Made by a program: the position numbers and the translations under genes. Shown piece by piece: positions 6,238 to 13,234 of a stretch of DNA of 25,299 nucleotides (positions are counted from its first letter, which is position 1; each line of letters opens with the position of its first letter). The notes under the pieces are model-generated. The model ran no database searches. It saw nothing but the letters and a program-made list of their open reading frames with translations, and was not told where the DNA came from. The DNA is taken from contig JBBRZE010000080.1 of the NCBI GenBank assembly GCA_038236995.1, positions 1-25,299 on the forward strand. Reading direction: 5' to 3'. This DNA is from JAAFHB01 sp038236995. GTDB lineage: Bacteria; Bacteroidota; Bacteroidia; Bacteroidales; Prolixibacteraceae.

Positions 6238-8433
6238 TTAAATCTCCTTGCGATTCACTGTATCGACTCCCTTAATATTTAATAGCTTCGTGATCAGCGT
6301 TTCAAGAAGCTCTGTATTTTGAATGTAAAGGTAGAAATTTCCTTCAAAAATACCATCGTGGGCGTCAAGATTGATCGATCGCATGTTGATTCCATATTCG
6401 TTGGAAATTACGTTTGTAATTTTATTGGCAATTCCCTGTTGGTCAAAACCCCTGATATAAAGATGGGTAAGATAAAAAAGCATTTTCGATTTTGTCCATG
6501 TAGCTTCAATAATGTCATCTCCGTGGCTTGACATCAGCTTTACAGCTTCGGGACACGACTTATTATGGATCATAATTCTTCCTTCGTCCGAAACAAATCC
6601 AACTACGTCATCACCAGGGATTGGATTGCAGCATGGCGCAAGAAGATAATTGGCTTTTTTCTGATCTTCGTCGAGTAAATAGGGCTTTTTCTTGTCAATT
6701 ATTTGATTGGCAATTTTTTTATCGCCTCCAAATGAGAAGGAGAGTTTCCAGAATTTTATAAATTTATTGACCGATTTTTCCAGAAGCGTCGTTTCGAGGT
6801 TATCGAGACTCACGAGTCCCATACCGATTTCAGCGTATAGTTGTTCTTTCGTATGTAACCCGTAATGATTAATAAGTTTCTTGAGTGTGTTGGAGGAGGG
6901 CTTTACGTTTAGTTTCTCGAGTTGTTGATTCAGCTGATTTCTACCGTCTTCGATGTGTTTTTTCTGTTCTTGTTTGAAAGAGTCTCTGATTTTAGATTTT
7001 GCCCTGGCCGTAATGGCACTTTCAATCCAGGAAGGTTTGGGTGATTGTTTATCAGAGGTTAATATTTCAACCTGATCACCACTTTTAAGGATGTGGCTCA
7101 TTGGTACAAGAATATGATTTACCTTTGCGCCTATACAATGGTTACCAAGTTCGGAGTGAATGTCGTACGCACAATCAAGTACAGTAGCACCCTTTGGAAG
7201 CATCTTCATCTCCCCTTTAGGTGTAAAGATCACGATCTCCGCTGAATAAAGATTCAATTTAAATTCATCAAGAAAGTCAAGCGCATCCGATTCCGGATTC
7301 CCGAGTAATTCACGGATTTTGAGGAGCCATTTGTCGAGTTCGCTCTCAGAGGTTCCTTCCTCTTTGTATCGGTAGTGTGCTGCAAATCCCCGTTCGGCAA
7401 TTTCATCCATTCTTTCTGTACGAATCTGAACTTCAACCCATTGTCCTTCCGGTCCCATCACCGTAACATGTAATGCTTCGTAACCATTAGCCTTTGGAAT
7501 AGTTATCCAGTCGCGAATCCGGTCAGGTTTAGGGGTGTAAACATCTGTTATAAGAGACAAAATATCAAAGCATTGCCTTTTTTCTGAAATTCCTTCTTTT
7601 GGCTTAAAAACAATACGGACTGCCAGTAAATCGTAGATCTCATCGAACGTAACATTCTTGGTCTGCATTTTATTCCAGATAGAGTAGATCGATTTCGGAC
7701 GTCCGCTGATGGTGAAGTCAAAATTCTCGGTATAAAGCTTTTCCTGTATGGGTTTCGCAAAATCGAAAACAAGGTAGTTCATTCGTTCTTGCTCACTTCG
7801 GAGTTTCAGCTCGATTTGTTGAAATATTTCAGGGTTTTTATATTTCAGGGCCAGATCTTCCAGTTCAGTTTTTATAGCGTATAGACCAAGACGATGGGCG
7901 AGAGGAGCAAAAATGTAAAGCGTTTCGGATGTGATCTTTAGCTGCTTCTGATAAGGCATCGACTCAAGTGTTCGCATATTGTGCAATCGGTCTGCAAGTT
8001 TGATCAGGATCACCCTTACATCGTCTGACAAAGTAAGGAGCATCTTTCTGAAATTTGTAGCCTGATTCGAGTCGAATGTTCCTGAAAGTTTGGTGAGCCC
8101 ATCAACAAGCGAAGCGACTTTTGCCCCAAACATATTCTCAATGTCGTCAAGAGTATATTCTGTATCTTCAACAACATCGTGTAAAATAGCCGCAAGAACT
8201 GATTTTGTTCCAAGACCTATTTCATTTACAACAATTTTAGCAACGGCAATAGGATGAATAATATATGGTTCGCCTGATTTGCGTCTGACTCCCATATGAG
8301 CTGAATTCGCAAATTGAAATGCTTTTCGAATAAGCTGTTCATTTTCATGCGATAGAGGTCTGGTGAACGACTTTAAAAGGTCTTCAAACAAATCTTCAAT
8401 TTCTCTTTTTTCAATTTCGGTTTGCAGATCCAT
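6238..8433 (-). CDS. Bifunctional (p)ppGpp synthetase/hydrolase, RelA/SpoT family
   Basis: This long RSH protein (731 residues) makes and degrades the stringent-response alarmone (p)ppGpp. The HD hydrolase domain is intact: RKSGEPYIIHP (about 51-61), HDVVEDT with H85-D86, and LADRLHNMRT (146-155). The synthetase domain has GRPKSIYSIW (244-253), YDLLAVRIVF, and IPKANGYEALH (312-322). Residues 305-308 are RIRD, the basic RxKD-like version found in bifunctional enzymes rather than the acidic ExDD of mono-functional RelA. A TGS domain follows (about 400-460), then the zinc-finger-like APCCNPIPGDDVVGF and a C-terminal ACT domain from about 660. Both activities are therefore expected. ATG 8433 is well placed. 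The product should link starvation to the neighbouring purine and metal-control genes only indirectly. Confidence 0.95.
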   Translation of the reverse strand: MDLQTEIEKREIEDLFEDLLKSFTRPLSHENEQLIRKAFQFANSAHMGVRRKSGEPYIIHPIAVAKIVVNEIGLGTKSVLAAILHDVVEDTEYTLDDIENMFGAKVASLVDGLTKLSGTFDSNQATNFRKMLLTLSDDVRVILIKLADRLHNMRTLESMPYQKQLKITSETLYIFAPLAHRLGLYAIKTELEDLALKYKNPEIFQQIELKLRSEQERMNYLVFDFAKPIQEKLYTENFDFTISGRPKSIYSIWNKMQTKNVTFDEIYDLLAVRIVFKPKEGISEKRQCFDILSLITDVYTPKPDRIRDWITIPKANGYEALHVTVMGPEGQWVEVQIRTERMDEIAERGFAAHYRYKEEGTSESELDKWLLKIRELLGNPESDALDFLDEFKLNLYSAEIVIFTPKGEMKMLPKGATVLDCAYDIHSELGNHCIGAKVNHILVPMSHILKSGDQVEILTSDKQSPKPSWIESAITARAKSKIRDSFKQEQKKHIEDGRNQLNQQLEKLNVKPSSNTLKKLINHYGLHTKEQLYAEIGMGLVSLDNLETTLLEKSVNKFIKFWKLSFSFGGDKKIANQIIDKKKPYLLDEDQKKANYLLAPCCNPIPGDDVVGFVSDEGRIMIHNKSCPEAVKLMSSHGDDIIEATWTKSKMLFYLTHLYIRGFDQQGIANKITNVISNEYGINMRSINLDAHDGIFEGNFYLYIQNTELLETLITKLLNIKGVDTVNRKEI

Positions 8434-8653
8434 CCTGTAGTTTTTTCCTCATTTTACTTTTATAAAGTGTAAAAATAACCTTTTAATCTTAACGAATGCG
8501 AAGTCAAATTTGTTTGTAAAAAATTGCTTCCCGGTCAAATTACTGCATGCAATAATTGCTTGATATATATATGAAAATAAATCGTTTAGAGCTCTATTGC
8601 GTTTGGTAAAACAGATTTAATGAAATTTTGACCTGCCACAGCCGGGGTTAAAT
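8434..8653. other. Intergenic region with an 18-bp dyad upstream of relA/spoT
   Basis: The 220-base gap holds no convincing ORF. It contains ATTAC-TGCATGCA-ATAAT (8539-8556), an 18-base dyad with one mismatched pair, followed by an alternating AT tract (8561-8572). No exact TAnnTTTG box is present on the minus strand. The dyad could be an operator for relA/spoT, but this rests on symmetry alone. Confidence 0.3.
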
Positions 8654-9220
8654 CTAATGTTTTAACAGTAAGCTGATTGATTCGAAGATAACGGCCACAA
8701 TTATGATATTTAAAACAGCATAGCCATAGGTATATCTATTGAATAGTGATAAACCATAAATTACGATGCGAATTGAAAGTATCCAACAAACAAAAGCTAC
8801 GATGTAGGAAGGGTGCAAGATCAGATTGATGTTATCCAACTGGTAAGCAGGAATTATAAAAATAAACGCAAGAACCGGATAAATAAGAATGGGTAAGAAT
8901 GAATAAATTAATACTGTCTCAATTTCATCAAATGTTGCTTTCCCGTTAAATATTTTGCCTGTTTTCCAAACGAAATAGGGATAGATAAATTTAAAACAGA
9001 GCAATCCCATCAGCGGTGTAATTGTAAAAGAAACGATAAATCCTGCTAATGCAGATCCGGATATTGGTTTCGAATATTCTTCAAATCTTGCCAGGTAAAT
9101 ACTATAAGAAATCAATACAATAAGAAATCCGAGATGATTTTCTTTTCCGGCAAGTCTTCTTTCTGCAAGATATTCGAACGTCTCAGTTGGTTTAGTCCAG
9201 ATTGATAACAATGGTCGCAT
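8654..9220 (-). CDS. Yip1-family integral membrane protein
   Basis: This 188-residue protein has about five hydrophobic segments: LGFLIVLISYSIYL, ALAGFIVSFTITPLMGLLCF, VLIYSFLPILIYPVLAFIFI, YIVAFVCWILSIRIVIYGL and VLNIIIVAVIFESISLL. The N-terminal WTKPTETFEYL pattern and the layout fit the Yip1 domain family of bacterial membrane proteins, whose function is generally unknown. It starts 12 bases after the glycosyltransferase stop, so the two form an operon. The neighbour suggests a role near envelope polysaccharide or glycolipid work, which is inference from position only. Confidence 0.75.
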   Translation of the reverse strand: MRPLLSIWTKPTETFEYLAERRLAGKENHLGFLIVLISYSIYLARFEEYSKPISGSALAGFIVSFTITPLMGLLCFKFIYPYFVWKTGKIFNGKATFDEIETVLIYSFLPILIYPVLAFIFIIPAYQLDNINLILHPSYIVAFVCWILSIRIVIYGLSLFNRYTYGYAVLNIIIVAVIFESISLLLKH

Positions 9221-9232
9221 ACTCCGACAGTT

Positions 9233-10375
9233 TTATTTAATATTACCAAATACAATCTCTATGGTCTCAACCATGGTGCCCCATGAAAACTTCTCCTTTT
9301 CGGAAATTACATTTCCCGTAAAAAAGTCGTTCCTATCGTTGTTGTAAAAATCGAAAATTGCATCGGTTATCGCTTCTGGTCCCGGATTTACAACATAGCC
9401 TACTTTTCCGTGGGGGATTATTTCACCCAGTCCTCCTACATCAGTAACAAGCATTGGTTTATTATAATGGAAAGCAATCTGTGTTACACCACTTTGTGTC
9501 GCTGACTTATAGGGCTGAACAATCATATCGGCAGCTCCAAAATAATTTGCAACATCCTGATCTGCAATGAAATCAGTTCTTAATATAACATGTTCTGTAA
9601 GATTTTTCTCACTAATAATCTTCAAATACTTTTCTGAGGAAGTATAAAACTCTCCTGCAATGATCAGTTTAACCGGAAATTGCCGAAGTTTTTCATCGCC
9701 AAAAGCCTCCAGCAACCAGTCGAGTCCTTTGTAATCGCGGATAAACCCAAAAAATAATAGATACCGGTAATCGGGATTAAGGTTTAAATGTTTTATCGCT
9801 TGTTCCCGTGGCACAATATTTCCGAATATATCATAAAGCGGGTGGGGAGTATAAGCCATGGGTGCTAGTGGCTTGAATTGTTTCAGGTCGTTCAAAACAG
9901 CTCTCGACATTGTGATAAATCCATTGCAACTATTAGTAAAATAGCGAGTTAGTGCATTGTCAATAAAATGTGTTTCATGGGGGATCACGTTGTCGACGAT
10001 TGCAATCACTTTTGTATGATCATTTCCACGAACAATTTTTGATATCATTCCCAGGCAAGGCGCCATAAATGGTGTCCAATATCGCACCAGAAGCAAATCG
10101 GGTTTAAGCTTTTTTATCTCCCGACCAACTGATAGCCAATTGAAAGGATTAATGGAGTTTACTTTTATTCTGATATCCAAACCTTCAGGAGCAGGTTGAT
10201 CCGAAAGTTGAGTCTTCCCTGGAAAAAGGAAGGAGGGATATTGAAGTGAAAAAGTATAAATAATTACTTCGTCACCACCATCAAAAAGCGCTCGTGTAAG
10301 TCGTTCATTGAATGTAGCAATACCTCCGCTTCGGAAGGGCCAGGTTGTTCCAAGAAGAATAATTTTTCTTTTCAA
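9233..10375 (-). CDS. Glycosyltransferase, GT4-like (GT-B fold)
   Basis: This 380-residue cytoplasmic or membrane-associated enzyme is predicted to move a sugar from a nucleotide-sugar donor to an envelope or surface glycan; donor and acceptor cannot be read from sequence. The N-terminal Rossmann half has PFRSGGIATFNERL, the acceptor-side glycine-rich loop. The C-terminal half has YLLFFGFIRDYKGLDWLLEAF, KLIIAGEFY and the donor-site TDVGGLGEIIPHGKVGYVV. The E-x7-E catalytic pair typical of GT4 is not preserved: the region reads SATQSGVTQIAFHYNKP. The start is TTG at 10375; an in-frame stop lies five codons upstream (TAA at 10388-10390), with no ATG between, and a promoter box lies just before it. 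It is cotranscribed with the Yip1-like gene. Confidence 0.85.
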   Translation of the reverse strand: MKRKIILLGTTWPFRSGGIATFNERLTRALFDGGDEVIIYTFSLQYPSFLFPGKTQLSDQPAPEGLDIRIKVNSINPFNWLSVGREIKKLKPDLLLVRYWTPFMAPCLGMISKIVRGNDHTKVIAIVDNVIPHETHFIDNALTRYFTNSCNGFITMSRAVLNDLKQFKPLAPMAYTPHPLYDIFGNIVPREQAIKHLNLNPDYRYLLFFGFIRDYKGLDWLLEAFGDEKLRQFPVKLIIAGEFYTSSEKYLKIISEKNLTEHVILRTDFIADQDVANYFGAADMIVQPYKSATQSGVTQIAFHYNKPMLVTDVGGLGEIIPHGKVGYVVNPGPEAITDAIFDFYNNDRNDFFTGNVISEKEKFSWGTMVETIEIVFGNIK

Positions 10376-10393
10376 TGTAGTCAGAATTTAATA

Positions 10394-10401
10394 CAAAGGT
10401 A
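10394..10401 (-). promoter_or_regulatory. Probable promoter -7 box of the glycosyltransferase operon
   Basis: The minus strand reads TACCTTTG, an exact TAnnTTTG match, 18 bases before the TTG start at 10375. This gives a very short leader and supports the TTG start. No good -33 TTTG is seen. Confidence 0.45.
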
Positions 10402-10781
10402 AATTTTTTTAATAAGACAGTGAATGTCTATATGGATTCAAGTAGAAATAAATATCTGAATATTTAAACTGGGGTCAATTCTTACCAGTTTCCTCTAGCT
10501 CTACTCACACATTGTACCCAAATGAAATATCGCGTTATGATCTAAATTATTGTGGATTAGTGTTTATTGCGCAACGCAATGCTGATAATTTGCAATTGAA
10601 TCCCCTACTTAATATTATTTTACCATTTTTTAATTCAAGAGATCCGCATTAATGCAGTCCTGATAGTACCTGAAATCAATTACAAGAGGCTGATCGCTAA
10701 TTAATAACTATGTTGACTTTGTTTCATATGGCTCAAATCTGATTTTTTAAATAATATAACTTTACTTACTGCTGAATCCAT
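10402..10781. other. Non-coding divergent region between the glycosyltransferase and surE
   Basis: About 380 bases with stops in all frames; the longest ATG ORF I find is 11 codons. It contains several small dyads: AAACTGG/CCAGTTT (10466-10472 with 10485-10491), ATTGCG-CAA-CGCAAT (10566-10580) and the perfect palindrome GCATTAATGC (10646-10655). The bases from 10471 read GGGGTCAAT, the same nonamer that begins the IS21-like repeat at 96. No tRNA or other RNA gene is recognised. Flanking promoters fire outward from both ends. Confidence 0.5.
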
Positions 10782-10789
10782 TATCTTTG
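10782..10789 (+). promoter_or_regulatory. Probable surE promoter -7 box
   Basis: TATCTTTG matches TAnnTTTG exactly, 27 bases before the surE ATG. A TTTA at 10761-10764, 17 bases upstream, could serve as a weak -33 element. Confidence 0.5.
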
Positions 10790-10816
10790 GCAAACTGTTA
10801 ATCTTTAAAAGAACCA

Positions 10817-11578
10817 ATGAACGAAAGACCTTTAATCTTGATAACTAACGACGATGGTGTTTATGCGAAAGGTTTGAATGAATTGATCGAAGTAATCCGC
10901 CTTTTTGGAAATATTGTTGTTGTCGCACCCGATAGTCCACGCTCCGGAATGGGTCATGCAATAACAGTTGATCATCCGTTAAGAGTTACACGTCTTCAGG
11001 AGGACGAAGGACTTTTGATTTACTCATGTACAGGAACACCCGCCGATTGTATTAAGTTGGCTTGCAATCAATTGTTGGAGAAATTGCCCGATTTTATTAT
11101 ATCCGGGATCAATCACGGAGCAAATACTTCGGTTTCTATTTTATATTCCGGAACGATGGGAGCTGCGCTCGAAGGATGTATTCATGGAGTTCCTTCGATT
11201 GGTTTTTCGTTGAATGATTACAGTCCGGAAGCCGATTTTTCAAGGTCTAAAATTGTTGTTGCGCGTGTCTTTCAGGCAGTTGCAGAACGTGGACTTCCTG
11301 AGGGAGTTTGTTTAAATGTAAATATTCCTCAAGGAGAGGTGAAGGGTATAAATTTCTGCCGTCAAACCAGGGGGAAATGGATGGAAGAATTCGAGAGAAG
11401 AACAGACCCTCATGGACGTGAATACTATTGGCTCAAGGGATATTTTAACAATGCGGAAGCTGAAGCACGTGATACCGATGACTTTGCCTTGCTTAATGGG
11501 TTTGTTTCAGTTGTGCCAGTTAATACAGATCTTACGGCATATACGGCCTTCCCACAAATGCAAAAATGGAAATTTTAA
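10817..11578 (+). CDS. surE: 5'-nucleotidase SurE
   Basis: This 253-residue metal-dependent phosphatase removes phosphate from nucleoside 5'-monophosphates (and often 3'-monophosphates), acting in the cytoplasm and linked to stationary-phase survival. The N-terminal ILITNDDGVYAKGL holds the metal-binding Asp pair D12-D13. APDSPRSGMGHAITV, GTPADCIKLA and SGINHGANTSV are the other signature blocks. The length is normal. ATG 10817 follows a good -7 box at 10782. It is the first gene of a forward series leading through a small membrane protein and lpxB to the GldF-GldG fusion. Confidence 0.95.
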   Translation: MNERPLILITNDDGVYAKGLNELIEVIRLFGNIVVVAPDSPRSGMGHAITVDHPLRVTRLQEDEGLLIYSCTGTPADCIKLACNQLLEKLPDFIISGINHGANTSVSILYSGTMGAALEGCIHGVPSIGFSLNDYSPEADFSRSKIVVARVFQAVAERGLPEGVCLNVNIPQGEVKGINFCRQTRGKWMEEFERRTDPHGREYYWLKGYFNNAEAEARDTDDFALLNGFVSVVPVNTDLTAYTAFPQMQKWKF

Positions 11579-11689
11579 TATTAGAAGAAAAAATTCTATT
11601 GAAATCAATCGATCCGACAGCTTGGAATAATTAATTTTTTAATCACGAATCTACTATCATGTAGATCTACGAAACCGATATAAGTGCAA

Positions 11690-12010
11690 ATGAACAACCC
11701 AAAAAATTACGATGATAAGACATTGTTTATTAACAAAATAAGCTACGGTGTTATCATAGGAATCCTAAGCCCTGTCCTTTTTTTCCTGTTGAACTACATT
11801 TTTCGATTTCGCCAGTACAATTTTAGTGATTACCTGCAATTTTTGATCGAATCAAAAAAACTGGTCAGTGTAATCAGTTTAACCATATTCCCTAATCTTA
11901 TTCCTTTTATGCTGTTTATCAACAGTAATAGGTACAGTTCTGCCCGAGGAGTTTTGGCGTCTACGATAATTTTGGGGATTTTCATTTTCATTTTTTATTT
12001 CATTCAATGA
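11690..12010 (+). CDS. Small three-helix membrane protein, unknown function
   Basis: This gene encodes 106 residues from ATG 11690 (an in-frame GTG two codons earlier is possible). Three hydrophobic segments are visible: YGVIIGILSPVLFFLLNYIF, VISLTIFPNLIPFMLFI and GVLASTIILGIFIFIFYFI. The segment NSNRYSSARG lies between the second and third and is probably a short loop. I do not recognise a named family. It sits between surE and lpxB; its stop codon TGA overlaps the ATG of a 29-codon ORF (ATGA at 12007-12010). Position suggests a link to the envelope, but no more can be said. The 111-base gap before it holds the palindrome GTAGATCTAC at 11661-11670. Confidence 0.75.
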   Translation: MNNPKNYDDKTLFINKISYGVIIGILSPVLFFLLNYIFRFRQYNFSDYLQFLIESKKLVSVISLTIFPNLIPFMLFINSNRYSSARGVLASTIILGIFIFIFYFIQ

Positions 12011-12096
12011 AACGAACTATAAGCATTAATATCTCATATATGATGATGACTAATAGCGAGTTCCATCAGGCAATTAAAAAACAAATTATCTTCTGA
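12007..12096 (+). CDS. 29-codon upstream ORF coupled to lpxB (leader-like)
   Basis: The ORF starts with ATG overlapping the previous gene's stop (ATGA) and ends with TGA at 12094-12096, which overlaps the lpxB ATG at 12096. It encodes MKRTISINIS...EFHQAIKKQIIF. A second ORF at 17902 encodes a similar peptide (MKRACSLNLN...EFHSTIKN) and stands 88 rather than 89 bases from the next start codon. Parts match at DNA level (GCGAGTTCCAT and TAAAAAACAAATTAT); other parts match only as protein, for example Ser AGC against TCG. This suggests a real, translationally coupled peptide or leader, but short ORFs can arise by chance. It may act by bringing ribosomes to lpxB. I know of no described family. Confidence 0.45.
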   Translation: MKRTISINISYMMMTNSEFHQAIKKQIIF

Positions 12097-13226
12097 TGAA
12101 GTACTTTATAATAGCCGGCGAAGCTTCGGGTGATCTACATGCATCGCATTTGATGCGCGAACTTAAAAATGGGGATCGAAACGCCAGTTTTTCTTTTTTC
12201 GGCGGTGATCTGATGGCTCACGAAGGAGGTACATTGTTGAAGCATTACCGCGAAATGGCATTTATGGGACTATTTCCTGTCATTTTCAATCTTCACAAAA
12301 TAAAGCGGAACTTTATATTGGCTGAGCAAAAGCTACTGGAGTTTAATCCCGATGTTTTAATTTTAGTCGATTATCCCGGGTTTAATCTTCGGATGGCCGA
12401 ATTTGCAAAAGCCCACGGCATTAAAGTATTCTATTATATTTCGCCCAAAATCTGGGCATGGAAAACCAAGCGTGTTCATAAAGTGAAAAGATTTGTGGAT
12501 GAAATGTTTACGATCTTTCCATTCGAATCTGCGTTTTACGCCAAATACAATTATCTGGTTCGGTTTGTTGGTAACCCGACCATTGATGAACTAGCTCACC
12601 GGCCAAATCAACAGGAAACTTTTGCTGATTTCATTCTGAAAAATAAGCTCAAGGATAAACCAGTTATCGCCTTGTTGGCAGGAAGCCGAAATCACGAGAT
12701 TAAAAGAATTTTGCCGGTTCTTGCAACAGTATCCAAACGATTTACTGATTATCAGTTTGTTATTGCTGGTGCACCTTCACAGTCTCAACTTTTGTACGAT
12801 GAAGTTTTGGGTAAGACCGCAATTCCCGTCGTATTTGGACAAACTTATGAGTTGTTACAACAATCAACAGCTGCCTTAGTTGCTTCCGGAACAGCAACAC
12901 TTGAAACCGCTTATATTAATATTCCACAGGTCGTTTGTTACAGGATCGAGGCAGGGAGACTTGGCACCTGGGTAAAGGATCAGCTTATTAAGATTCCTTT
13001 TATTTCACTTGTTAACCTCATTGCTGGCCGTGAGATTGTAAAAGAGCTTTTTCAACAGTATTGTACCCCCGATACAGTTAGTGAAGAATTAAATAAGATA
13101 CTCACCGATAAGAAGTACCGTGAAGCGATGTTATCAGGTTATGCTGAAGTAATGGAAGATCTTGGAGGACCCGGATGCGCAGAACGTGCTGCAAATATGA
13201 TGATTGAATTGTTGAATAAAAAATAG
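12096..13226 (+). CDS. lpxB: Lipid-A-disaccharide synthase
   Basis: This peripheral membrane GT19 enzyme joins UDP-diacylglucosamine and lipid X into the lipid A disaccharide, releasing UDP. The 376-residue length is normal. Family blocks are visible in order: IIAGEASGDLHASHLM at the start, FFGGDLMAHEGG, ILVDYPGFNLRMA, FYYISPKIWAWKTKRVHKV (hallmark of LpxB), FVGNPTIDEL, LLAGSRNHEIKRILP and ASGTATLETAY. ATG 12096 overlaps the stop of a 29-codon ORF, so translation may be coupled. The GldF-GldG fusion follows after 8 bases, which implies cotranscription. Confidence 0.95.
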   Translation: MKYFIIAGEASGDLHASHLMRELKNGDRNASFSFFGGDLMAHEGGTLLKHYREMAFMGLFPVIFNLHKIKRNFILAEQKLLEFNPDVLILVDYPGFNLRMAEFAKAHGIKVFYYISPKIWAWKTKRVHKVKRFVDEMFTIFPFESAFYAKYNYLVRFVGNPTIDELAHRPNQQETFADFILKNKLKDKPVIALLAGSRNHEIKRILPVLATVSKRFTDYQFVIAGAPSQSQLLYDEVLGKTAIPVVFGQTYELLQQSTAALVASGTATLETAYINIPQVVCYRIEAGRLGTWVKDQLIKIPFISLVNLIAGREIVKELFQQYCTPDTVSEELNKILTDKKYREAMLSGYAEVMEDLGGPGCAERAANMMIELLNKK

Positions 13227-13234
13227 GTATTGAC

